A stretch of DNA of 64,000 nt from Symbiodinium kawagutii. Its lineage: Eukaryota; Sar; Dinophyceae; Suessiales; Symbiodiniaceae. The notes under the pieces are model-generated. The model was not told the origin of the DNA and made no database searches. It saw only the letters and a program-made list of their open reading frames with translations. The translations under genes and the position numbers were made by a program. Below, one piece after another: positions 11,681 through 22,078 of this stretch; the first letter of the stretch is position 1, and every line of letters starts with the position of its first letter. The stretch covers positions 712,644 to 776,643 of the forward strand of contig VSDK01024160.1 in the NCBI GenBank assembly GCA_009767595.1, written 5' to 3'.

Positions 11681-14150
11681 ATGGATTTTTATGGTATAGT
11701 TGATGAGGAGGATGACATATGGATTTTTACGGTATAGTTGATGAGGAGGACGACATATGGATTTTTATGGTATCGTTGATGAGGAGGATGACAGATGGAT
11801 TTTTATGGTATAGTTAATGAGGAGGATGGCATATGGATTTTTATGGTATCGTTGATGAGGAGGATGACAGATGGATTTTTATGGTATAGTTAATGAGGAG
11901 GATGGCATATGGATTTTTATGGTATCGTTGATGAGGAGGATGACAGATGGATTTTTATGGTATAGTTAATGAGGAGGATGGCATATGGATTTTTATGGTA
12001 TCGTTGATGAGGAGGATGACAGATGGATTTTTATGGTATAGTTAATGAGGAGGATGGCATATGGATTTTTATGGTATCGTTGATGAGGAGGATGACAGAT
12101 GGATTTTTATGGTATAGTTAATGAGGAGGATGGCATATGGATTTTTATGGTATCGTTGATGAGGAGGATGACAGATGGATTTTTATGGTATAGTTAATGA
12201 GGAGGATGGCATATGGATTTTTATGGTATCGTTGATGAGGAGGATGACAGATGGATTTTTATGGTATAGTTAATGAGGAGGATGGCATATGGATTTTTAT
12301 GGTATCGTTGATGAGGAGGATGACAGATGGATTTTTATGGTATAGTTAATGAGGAGGATGGCATATGGATTTTTATGGTATCGTTGATGAGGAGGATGAC
12401 AGATGGATTTTTATGGTATAGTTAATGAGGAGGATGGCATATGGATTTTTATGGTATCGTTGATGAGGAGGATGACAGATGGATTTTTATGGTATAGTTA
12501 ATGAGGAGGATGGCATATGGATTTTTATGGTATCGTTGATGAGGAGGATGACAGATGGATTTTTATGGTATAGTTAATGAGGAGGATGGCATATGGATTT
12601 TTATGGTATCGTTGATGAGGAGGATGACAGATGGATTTTTATGGTATAGTTAATGAGGAGGATGGCATATGGATTTTTATGGTATCGTTGATGAGGAGGA
12701 TGACAGATGGATTTTTATGGTATAGTTAATGAGGAGGATGGCATATGGATTTTTATGGTATCGTTGATGAGGAGGATGACAGATGGATTTTTATGGTATA
12801 GTTAATGAGGAGGATGGCATATGGATTTTTATGGTATCGTTGATGAGGAGGATGACAGATGGATTTTTATGGTATAGTTAATGAGGAGGATGGCATATGG
12901 ATTTTTATGGTATCGTTGATGAGGAGGATGACAGATGGATTTTTATGGTATAGTTAATGAGGAGGATGGCATATGGATTTTTATGGTATCGTTGATGAGG
13001 AGGATGACAGATGGATTTTTATGGTATAGTTAATGAGGAGGATGGCATATGGATTTTTATGGTATCGTTGATGAGGAGGATGACAGATGGATTTTTATGG
13101 TATAGTTAATGAGGAGGATGGCATATGGATTTTTATGGTATCGTTGATGAGGAGGATGACAGATGGATTTTTATGGTATAGTTAATGAGGAGGATGGCAT
13201 ATGGATTTTTATGGTATCGTTGATGAGGAGGATGACAGATGGATTTTTATGGTATAGTTAATGAGGAGGATGGCATATGGATTTTTATGGTATCGTTGAT
13301 GAGGAGGATGACAGATGGATTTTTATGGTATAGTTAATGAGGAGGATGGCATATGGATTTTTATGGTATCGTTGATGAGGAGGATGACAGATGGATTTTT
13401 ATGGTATAGTTAATGAGGAGGATGGCATATGGATTTTTATGGTATCGTTGATGAGGAGGATGACAGATGGATTTTTATGGTATAGTTAATGAGGAGGATG
13501 GCATATGGATTTTTATGGTATCGTTGATGAGGAGGATGACAGATGGATTTTTATGGTATAGTTAATGAGGAGGATGGCATATGGATTTTTATGGTATCGT
13601 TGATGAGGAGGATGACAGATGGATTTTTATGGTATAGTTAATGAGGAGGATGGCATATGGATTTTTATGGTATCGTTGATGAGGAGGATGACAGATGGAT
13701 TTTTATGGTATAGTTAATGAGGAGGATGGCATATGGATTTTTATGGTATCGTTGATGAGGAGGATGACAGATGGATTTTTATGGTATAGTTAATGAGGAG
13801 GATGGCATATGGATTTTTATGGTATCGTTGATGAGGAGGATGACAGATGGATTTTTATGGTATAGTTAATGAGGAGGATGGCATATGGATTTTTATGGTA
13901 TCGTTGATGAGGAGGATGACAGATGGATTTTTATGGTATAGTTAATGAGGAGGATGGCATATGGATTTTTATGGTATCGTTGATGAGGAGGATGACAGAT
14001 GGATTTTTATGGTATAGTTAATGAGGAGGATGGCATATGGATTTTTATGGTATCGTTGATGAGGAGGATGACAGTTAATGAGGAGGATGACATATGGATT
14101 TTTATGGTATAGTTGATGAGGAGGATGACAGTTAATGAGGAGGATGACAG
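11681..14150. repeat. 38-bp satellite with 76-bp higher-order dimers
   Basis: About 65 head-to-tail copies of a 38-bp monomer beginning ATGGATTTTTATGGTAT. The first two or three copies vary. From about 11757 the array alternates two monomer types: one has TATAGTTAATGAGGAGGATG then GCAT, the other TATCGTTGATGAGGAGGATG then ACAG. The true period is therefore 76 bp, about 30 dimers that look identical by eye. After 14075 it decays into shorter GTTAATGAGGAGGATG units that continue in degenerate form to about 14360. Neither 38 nor 76 is a multiple of three, so the array cannot keep one reading frame. Confidence 0.95.
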
Positions 14151-15771
14151 TTAGTGATGATTGGTTAGTCATTCACTAAGGGTAATAGCTATTTTTTAAA
14201 ATGCCAGGTTAATAAGCTATTGATGGTATTAGTTGACCATTAGTTAGTTAATGATGTTGGTTAACCAATGCCAGGGTAATTGGATATAATGACGGTTAGC
14301 GGTGGATAATGAGGAGGATGGTTAATGACGAGGATGGTTAATGAGGAGGATGGTTAGTGATGATTGGTTAACTAGTGCCAGTGAATTATGGTTGGTTCAT
14401 GATGATTGGTCAATGATGATGGTTGATGAAGTTGGTATGAATGGTGATGGTTCATTAATTGCCATGGTCCTGTTGGGATGATTTGCCAATATGCCTAAAG
14501 TAAGTGTCATTGACAGCTCTTGTTGTTCACAACGTAAGGGCAACATAGCCGTTACCTTGGGGAGGTTCAGGATTTTATTGTTTCCTCGGTGGAACCGCAA
14601 AAGTCGTGCATTTAAGGCATCAACATGTTTTGTCAGGCAGCACTTGCACCGTGGTCAACATCAAGCATCCTACAGTTAATTATATGGTTTCTGAGCAAAG
14701 CTACTCAATCAACTTGGGTGACTATCAACCAATCAATGGCAAGCATCAACCAATCAAATCTGATGGTAACTCAAATGGCAACATCAACCAATGAAACATC
14801 AACCAATCAACCACCACCTTGAGCTGACTATCATCCACTCAAACCTCAAGCATCCCATGGCCATCAACTTGGGTGACTGTCACCCGGCCAACCCGAGTTG
14901 AGAGGGTCCCGGCTCAGGAAATCCGCGCCAGGGACGGGGCTCCGTGCCACGCGCCTTGTGTGACAAATGGCGGTTGTTGAAAGGTTGGTTGCGGGGAAGA
15001 TGCACAGAGCAACCAACCAGTGATTCAACCAGTGATTCAACCAACCAGTGATGATTAATTCACCAGCAACCAACCAAGAAGATTCACCAAGAAGGAATTG
15101 GCTGCAGTTGGTTAAAAGCCAACAAACTATGGGGAAATCAATCCAGTTAATGATGGGGAACCAGAGGGACTAAGGGTTTTGACCCACAGCCAATTTTCAT
15201 CAAACTGCGAATCCAACCCATAACCAACGGATGGCTATGAAGATTCACAGAAATTCACGCTATGAGCGGGGAATATGCATGAAACTGGGTGAATTTGTCA
15301 TGGTTATGGATGGCAACCAGTGATGAAACATGGTGGACAACGGGCCACGAGAAGAAGATGAACATGCACGGGACAAGAACGATCCTGAACCGTGTCGTGA
15401 AGACTGACGACTTGGCAGGTCACCAACCTAGGTTGTTAATGGTAGCAGTCTGATCACGAAAGCCAGCTGACAGGCTAGGCTAAAGCTGTCCCTTGCAAAC
15501 GAAGTCACGGTAGGGAGTGGTGGCTGCCAGGAAGGCCTAGAATCAGTGAGTTTATTGGATTATTTTTCCGAATCATGCACAATGAAACAAATGCGTGATG
15601 GCGGGGTATCGAGGGTTCTGCGCTTTTCTTCAGCTGGTATGAAATATATGCGGCATTCCNNNNNNNNNNCATTCCTGCCTTTTTTGCTGGAAGGAATTTG
15701 AGGCTTTGACTGACATACAGAGCTTCCTTCCATCTTCCCCTGTCGGGGCATGGGTCCTCTTCACTTCTCAG
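14151..15771. other. Degenerate repeat flank and unassigned DNA
   Basis: Holds decayed GAGGAGGATGG repeats to about 14360, CAACCAATCAA-rich sequence at 14700-14820 and 14990-15080, a partial family B element at about 15115-15192 ending GGGTTTTGACCCACAGCCA, and the N gap at 15660. A GC-rich patch at 14880-14975 is open on both strands but unassigned. The first exons of the transporter downstream may lie here and were not found. Confidence 0.4.
15660..15669. other. Assembly gap of 10 N
   Basis: Ten Ns between CATTCC and another CATTCC. The identical six bases on both sides suggest two contig ends that overlap, so the gap may be artificial. Confidence 0.95.
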
Positions 15772-18700
15772 AGCTTGCCTTTTGTCCGGCTTTCCCGGGA
15801 GATCAACCCATGGAGATTCGTATCCGATCCAAGGATCTTCAACCTTTCCAACACCATCATGGGTGGTGGCATCCTGGGACTGCCACATGCCATGGCCACG
15901 ATGGGTGTGATCCCTGGCACTGCCTTGTTGATCTTCACCGCTGGGATTTGTTGTGTCACTGTGGAGCTGGCCTGTTGAACACACCACCGCGATGCCACGA
16001 GTGACATTTAAACTGGCTGCTGGTGGGGAGCGATTTGGAGCCAGGGGTACCCTTCAAGGAGCTAGGGACCGCCGGCTCAGCGAACGGATCGAATCGACAA
16101 TGGGTCACCGGTGAGTTATTCGCAACGGGGCCCTGATTGATGAGCAAATCGACCTTGGAACCCCTTGCTTTAACAAGCAGTTTTAGGGGTTGCCTGTTTC
16201 ATTTAGATTTTGCCATCAATAATTTGTAGGAAACCATTGTTTTGATCAACAATCATAGGGCTTACCTGTTTCATTTGGATTTTCCCATAAATTGCAAGGA
16301 TATCACCAACCACTATATACATTCCATTAGATCGCCATCACCCATGACTGTAAGTGGAAAAAAATCCGCCAGCTCGTAGGGCCACAGTGCTGGCATCAAC
16401 CCTTGGCCAACGGATGCCAGGTGTGGATGCTTTTGATTGCCATGGAGGAGTCCAGACAGAAAAGTTACGCAGAAGTCGCCAACGTGCTTTATGGAAGCCG
16501 TGCCGGCATCCTGGTGGATGTCACTATTGCTTTGTACAACTTCGGAGTGCTGGTGTCATATGCGACTTGATGTAATTAGCCTAAACGGCATTTTGCTGCT
16601 CAAAGATGTCACCCACCACTTTTTGTGTAGGGTTTCTCTATCGTTTTGAGTGTGGTTGCTCTAACTTTTTGAAGTCAGTTGCGATGATGCTGTGCAGGTG
16701 ATGATCATCGGGGACATCGTGCCATCATTCTTGAACTTCCTGAACGCACCCGAAATTCTTCAGGATCGAACCCTTGTGTTGGTATTGTCAGGTTTGCTGG
16801 TCTTGTTCCCCTTGAGCTCCATGCCTAGCACCTCAACCGCAGACTGTCAACGTGGGGTCGCCACCGGGGGTAAGAATTCATCCATATTTTGCCTGTTAGC
16901 CAGTGCCAAGCACTGTCAGCGTCAATCGCCATTGAGCAACCAGCTATGAAGTAGCATGAACATGCATGAACCCATCACTAGCACCAAGTAACAATGCAAC
17001 AATCATCGGGAACCATTATTGGGATTGAGATTACGTAGGAATCTCTGGCATCAGGTGTGTCACAGTCCATGGCTACCGCTTGGTGGCACCCCCTTGGGTT
17101 GGTCATCCGTCCATCCGTTTGGGCGCCAGGACTCAGCACCTGTTGCTGGAAACCCGAATCATCACAGCTAACCATCGCAAACCAATGATATTGGGATGAG
17201 GGTCAAACAAGGAGTCAGGGATGATGACTGCAGCAAATGGGCCGCTAAAGCGCTCAACAACGCCTGAAAGCATCGATTTGATATTGACCGTCATGGATAG
17301 TTCTGTTTTCAACCATCATCAAGTGATGAAACGATGAACCAGTGTTTGGCTAAGCCTTTCCAAAAGCCGCCTACCGATGGCTGAGTGGAAACCGGTTTGA
17401 GGCATGGGAGCACTCCGACATGCATCCTTGCTGTGCATTCTGATGATTGCGCTGCTGTCCGCCGCCTTGCTTGTGGTTGGTACCAAGACCATCGATGTCT
17501 CGAAACCGTTAGATGGCCCGGTGCAATATTGGGCATATGGGGACACAGGCTGGCTGGTGGTTTTTAAACATTTTTCATTTGCCCTAGTGTTAACGAATGG
17601 TTGGTTGGTTGATGTTTTTTTTCTCACATGGGTTGAAACGACCAACCAGCAGGTTTCGTCAAACAACTGCCGGTGTTGATCTTCGCGTATACCTGCAACA
17701 TGAACGTCCCAATTTTCTATGGCGGCTTGGCCTGCTTAGCCCAGGGATGCACCCAGGTTTATGTTGCTACCAAGTGAGCCTCCAGGCATGTAGAATGCGA
17801 TTAGTATCTTAATGTATCTTCGGTGAGTTGATTATGGGGTTGAACTAAGCCAGCATTTCTAACTGATGGGGCTGGATGTTGTAGGCAGCCTTTGGTTCCG
17901 GCCTCCATTTTGAGAAGCACCTTGCTGTTATGCGCAAATGTCGAATGGGCATAAAACAAACAAAACATAGCAATGCGGCAGTTTGTGCGGATGTCCCAAA
18001 TTCATCCAAAATTCAATATACCCTGTGGTGCTTGATGCATTCACGGACATATTTGGATGTGTTTCCCTATTCTTTGCCGCTGCGGGATTGAACTTCAGGA
18101 GAGTTGCGGGCACAGACCTATGAAGAAATCGACAGCAAGTTCCGCTGCAAGCGCGACAAGAAGCTGGTTGGTACTTAGAAATCACATCAGCTGTTTCACT
18201 CTGTCTTCAAGGTTAACACCCTGTTAACACATGTTTTGCCAAGGCTGTTTTTTCACTTCTTGTGATCGCCACAATTTGGGAACTGTTGAAATCAGTGGCT
18301 TGTACCCAGCCCAACCATCCACAATGATCCAGGATGATGTTCGCCATGTACATCAGCTCAGCCCTTTGTGGTATTGAGTACCTCCTCGTTGCCATCTTTG
18401 GATATTTGGCTTTCAGGGCACGCACTGCCGCTGACATCTTGACCAATTTGCATACGGCAGACTTTTGGCCTGCACCCTATGTGAAAGCGGGATATTCCTT
18501 GGTGATGTTCACCTCGTATCCAGAAGCTTGGCGGCCAGATTTGTCAAAAGGTAGCCCTAGACCAAGTAGCATTTCCATTCACTCAACTGCTGTCGTGCCA
18601 TCGTTCAACAAATCATTGTTGACAAACGTCAGCAAATAAAGAGCCGTGAGCCCGCAAAGCACATGGCCATGGACCTCAGATGAAGCTTCGAACATAAGTT

Positions 18701-21700
18701 TCCTAAGATGGTTTACGTGGTGGAGATTGTTTGAAGGGTTCTCTGTTTGATTTACCTGTAGTGCAAGTCATTTCTTGACCATTGCGGTGAACGATCCTTT
18801 GAATTCAAGCATTTGGTTCAGCCATGGGTGGTGTACCACAAAAAGTCTCTCCCCAAGAGAATGGATGTCCCCATACCGATACACAGGGCCACCAGGTCGC
18901 CTTCAGCCCTGCTGACCTAACCAGATGGCGATAGAGAGAGAGAGAGAGATACCGATACACAATCCGCAATTGCATCGCAAATGTCTCCAGTCATCTCCCG
19001 TCATCTCCAGATATGCAGGGTTGATTGAGGGTTTCCCATCGCTGGAGTTGCGCCATACGACAGTTTGGGGAAACAATTTACACATGATTGATGGCAAGTT
19101 CAAATTGGATCAATCCAAGATATACAGTCTGTATAGTTGATCAGTGCTGGTTGCCATTCCCTAGTTTCAAACCTGCTTAGCTACGACATACAAGGACGGT
19201 ATATCTTTCTATAGATCCCTTTGCTTCTAGCCACCATGAAATAGTTGGTAACCAGCCCCAAACAACAATGGTAGAAACCAGCTGGTTACCTATTCAGGCA
19301 ACTGGAAAGGTAGGGAATCATATCATCAATAAGATTTGGCTTAGCCCCTGAGATGATCCCAGATTTATGTTAATGATCAACCCCGAGGGCCTAGGGATGT
19401 ATCATTTTTCGTCGTTCCATCCACCATCGTGGTGGGTGCAGCCAGCGCATGCCAGCGCCTTCGGACTCGGTTGTTGCAGGTCATGTGCTTCAGCTGCGTT
19501 GCTTCGGTGCATCGACTCTTTTGGGAGGTCCGCCCTCGCTGGGTCCCGGGGACCCCCAGGACGGGGCCCTGGGCGCGGCTGGTGAGTGCCAGCATTCAGC
19601 AACCATGAGGGGCGCGGCTGGTGGTTTTAACCACCGTCAATTTACAGGTTGGGGATGCCAGCCGCCAACAGTGGTCAACATTAATGGTTAATGGTGACCC
19701 AGGATTAATAAACCCCTGGTTGATTAACTAGGGGGGTTCCCATTTTAATGGAAAACCAAGGCTTTGAGGGGATACCCCCTAGTTAATCAACCAGGGGTTT
19801 ATTACTCCTGGGTTACCATTAATCATGGGCAGTTAAACATAGGGGATACTAACCAACAACAACGGTTAAACAACTGACTTGTAGCCAACAGTTTCATGAT
19901 GCAACTTGGTGTTTCTCAAAATGGGGAACCCGCAAATCATTATTTTTATCAACGATGCGCTGTATCATCCAACGGTTGGAGAGATCCGCTTGAGGATTGC
20001 CAACAAGTTGAAAGTCATGAAATCTAGTGATAAGACCCAGGATAGCCCGGGTATAGCCAACAGTTAGGTGACATGAGGTGACAGGCGTTATCCGTGCATG
20101 TTGCAACCCACGAATGGATAAAGTATCGACCTTCTGATGCTTCGTGCAGCAGCAAGAGGGCATGATTTCATACAGTGTTTCTGAGTGTTTGCCAACATCC
20201 CCATCCACCAAACTCAGCTGAAACCAACCACAGCTACTCTAGGTCCCAGGCAATCCTAGTCTTTGCGTGTAGGATCCTACCTTGGGAGTGCCTTCATGGC
20301 TGATGGCTCCCCAGCTCTGCTTCACCCGGACGACGGCTCATACCGAAGGTTCGAGGCCTGCAGCCCAGTGGTGGATAAGGAGGACCAATCTCCTGAGTCG
20401 CCATCCGTCTTTGCCACGCCTTTCCGGATGCCTGGGGAGGACTACTTGAAGGAACCTGGTAGCGCGGGCTGAAGCCGACCGTGCGGCCCAAGCCAGTTGC
20501 TGCTTTCATGATTTTCATGGATTGATCAGCGGCAACCAGCTGGAACTGTGCAAAGTTGTTGCTTGATGGCTATCGGTGACACAGACGGTAACATGTTCTT
20601 ATGCGCGGGCACATCCTAGGCGTTGAAGCCAGATTGGATGTTCGCATTGTTTTGGTTGAACCATGTTTCAAGTGTAAACTGAAGAATCCCGATTTTTCCT
20701 TGCACCGCGAATAGATAAGCATTGCAGGTTCCCATGACATTCAATGTTATAGCGCATGCTGCCAACCTAAGTTCAAAGATATGAGACAGGTTGCCTGCTT
20801 CGATGGAATGGGGTCTTGAAAGAGCTGTTGAATGCAAGGATCAACTCCGGCAGTTGAAACATTACTAGATGTTACTATTCTAATCTAGCATATATATATA
20901 TATTTGTTTTTTGCTTACATAAAATTATATATTAGATAAATAAGCAAGTATTTACATTATACAAATATATATATATATATATACAGGGGTTGGAGTGCAC
21001 GTGCCAGGTGGGTCCCTCTATAGTTATGAGCTTGTTCCTAAGCCATTTAACCAAAGTTCTACCTACCATAACTGGCAACTACCCAAAGTTAACTTTGACT
21101 CAGCGACTTAGCTACCTAGGGGGCCCCTCCTTGTACCACCTTTCCCAAGGAATTTCACTTGTTCAGTGCGGTTGGGGTACCAGAAAAAACCGCTGAAACG
21201 CTTTCACATCAGGACGCGCCAGACTTCGTGCGGGAGAATGGTCACGGGGATCGCATGGCCCCACCGGCGCCGTCCACGTTCGCACGCTTGTCCTGGGTGG
21301 TGTTGCTGGTGTGCTCCACCGTTCTGCTTGGAATCCAGGCGTAACCAGGGGAGCTTCATGGCGGGGGCGAATCCCACTGGAGATGTTGAGTGGGGCCATG
21401 ATTCAATATGATTGGGGGACAACTCAAACCTTTATTATGCGACCCTTTGGTGTAGATTTACCTGGATATGGAAAACTGCCATGTTTCATTGAGAAACTCA
21501 AGGGAATCATCAGCAATTGGTGGATGTCCATTGCCAGGTTAACCTACCAGAAGATATGTCGTATGTCAATGATGCTCTATTTCGTGTGCCATCAACCACC
21601 TGTCAGAACTCTTTGAGGGGTCCTTGGACTGGTGGGACTGGGGGGAGCTTCTGATCAGCAAAGCCAAGGAATCATTTTGCCGGACCTGTCGGTGGTTTTC

Positions 21701-22078
21701 GGTCTCACGGGTGGATTCTGCGGGGGCTTGGTGACCTTTGCTTTCCCTGCAATGTTCTACATCCGGGTGGCGAGGAAGAAAGGCGAGCGTCGCTTGAACT
21801 TAGCTTTGGCATGCTTTAACGCAAAAAAGGTTGAGTCAAAGACTTAAAATCTTAAGCTTCCAAAAAATGGCTAAGGCAAAAAACTTAAGCAGCCTGGGTG
21901 AAATTGAATGATTGGATCTGTAGCTCCTTCAATCTCCTTCATGCAATGTCATGACAAAGATCCCACCACAATCCTTGCCTTGGTAGTACGTTGATCCCTG
22001 GCCTTGGTAGCTCAGGTCTTTTTCTTGGCGCTTGGGCTGGTCACGTCCTCCTTTGGTTTGGTTTGTTGGCAGGCGTAG
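15772..22078 (+). CDS. Amino acid transporter, AAAP/SLC38 type, 12 exons (5' end not found)
   Basis: A multi-pass membrane carrier expected to move amino acids, probably with Na+ or H+, across the plasma or an organelle membrane. Exons: 15772-15960, 16421-16561, 16698-about 16815, 17402-17548, 17653-17721, 18099-18162, 18333-18522, 19446-19581, 20273-20458, 21184-21338, 21659-21820, 22016-22078 (stop TAG). Family marks: FNLSNTIMGGGILGLPHA in helix 1 (family pattern N-T-I/M-G-x-G-I-L-x-L-P), then LLIFTAGICCVTVWMLL, SYAEVANVLYG, ILVDVTIALYNFGVLVSY, VMIIGDIVPSF, ALRHASLLCILMIALLSAAL, QLPVLIFAYTCN, MMFAMYISSALCGIEYLL and LPDLSVVFGLTGGFCGGLV. The last helix spans exons 11-12 (NLALACFN then VFFLALGLVTSSFGLV). 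About 11 helices in all. Reading phase agrees at every junction except exon 3/4, where the donor is uncertain (16815 gives GC-AG; 16824 gives a better protein fit but a CT donor). Donors are mostly GC. Exons 8-10 add about 130 hydrophilic residues not usual in the family. Upstream exons and the start codon are not identified. Confidence 0.88.
17549..17652 (+). mobile_element. Family A element forming a whole intron (introner)
   Basis: This 104-bp GC-AG intron of the transporter gene is one family A element almost end to end. It starts GCTGGCTGGTGGTTTTTAAA and ends TTGAAACGACCAACCAG plus CAG. CAG also sits just before the element (ACACAG|GC), so CAG may be a 3-bp target duplication, with the acceptor AG supplied by the second copy. 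Removing it joins codon G from ACA G|GT and continues the family-conserved QLPVLIFAY helix. Confidence 0.85.
18890..18950. repeat. GA-tailed dispersed repeat
   Basis: GTCGCCTTCAGCCCTGCTGA followed by CAGATGGCGATAGAGAGAGA and a GA run. Related copies occur at about 4616-4660, 32326-32372, 34128-34166, 37828-37890 and 61420-61465 (pattern CTCAGCYNGGCTGA...CTGAAGGCGATGGAGAGA). It could be a SINE-like family with a GA tail; no pol III boxes were verified. Confidence 0.45.
19689..19822. mobile_element. Long-TIR palindromic element in transporter intron 8
   Basis: The left arm starts at 19689 (TTAATGGTGACCCAGGATTA) and the right arm ends at 19822 (the complement of TTAATGGTAACCCAGGAGTA). The arms pair over about 45 bp with only a few mismatches and leave a loop of about 35-40 bp. 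Both arms contain AAACCCCTGGTTGATTAACT. No coding capacity and no second copy noticed in the window. Confidence 0.8.

Noticed and set aside
11681-14150. CRISPR-like array
   Set aside because: There are no variable spacers; the units are contiguous satellite monomers in a eukaryotic context.
13969-14172. Minus-strand ORF across the satellite edge
   Set aside because: It consists of satellite monomers, whose length is not a multiple of three, and opens only where the array is disrupted.
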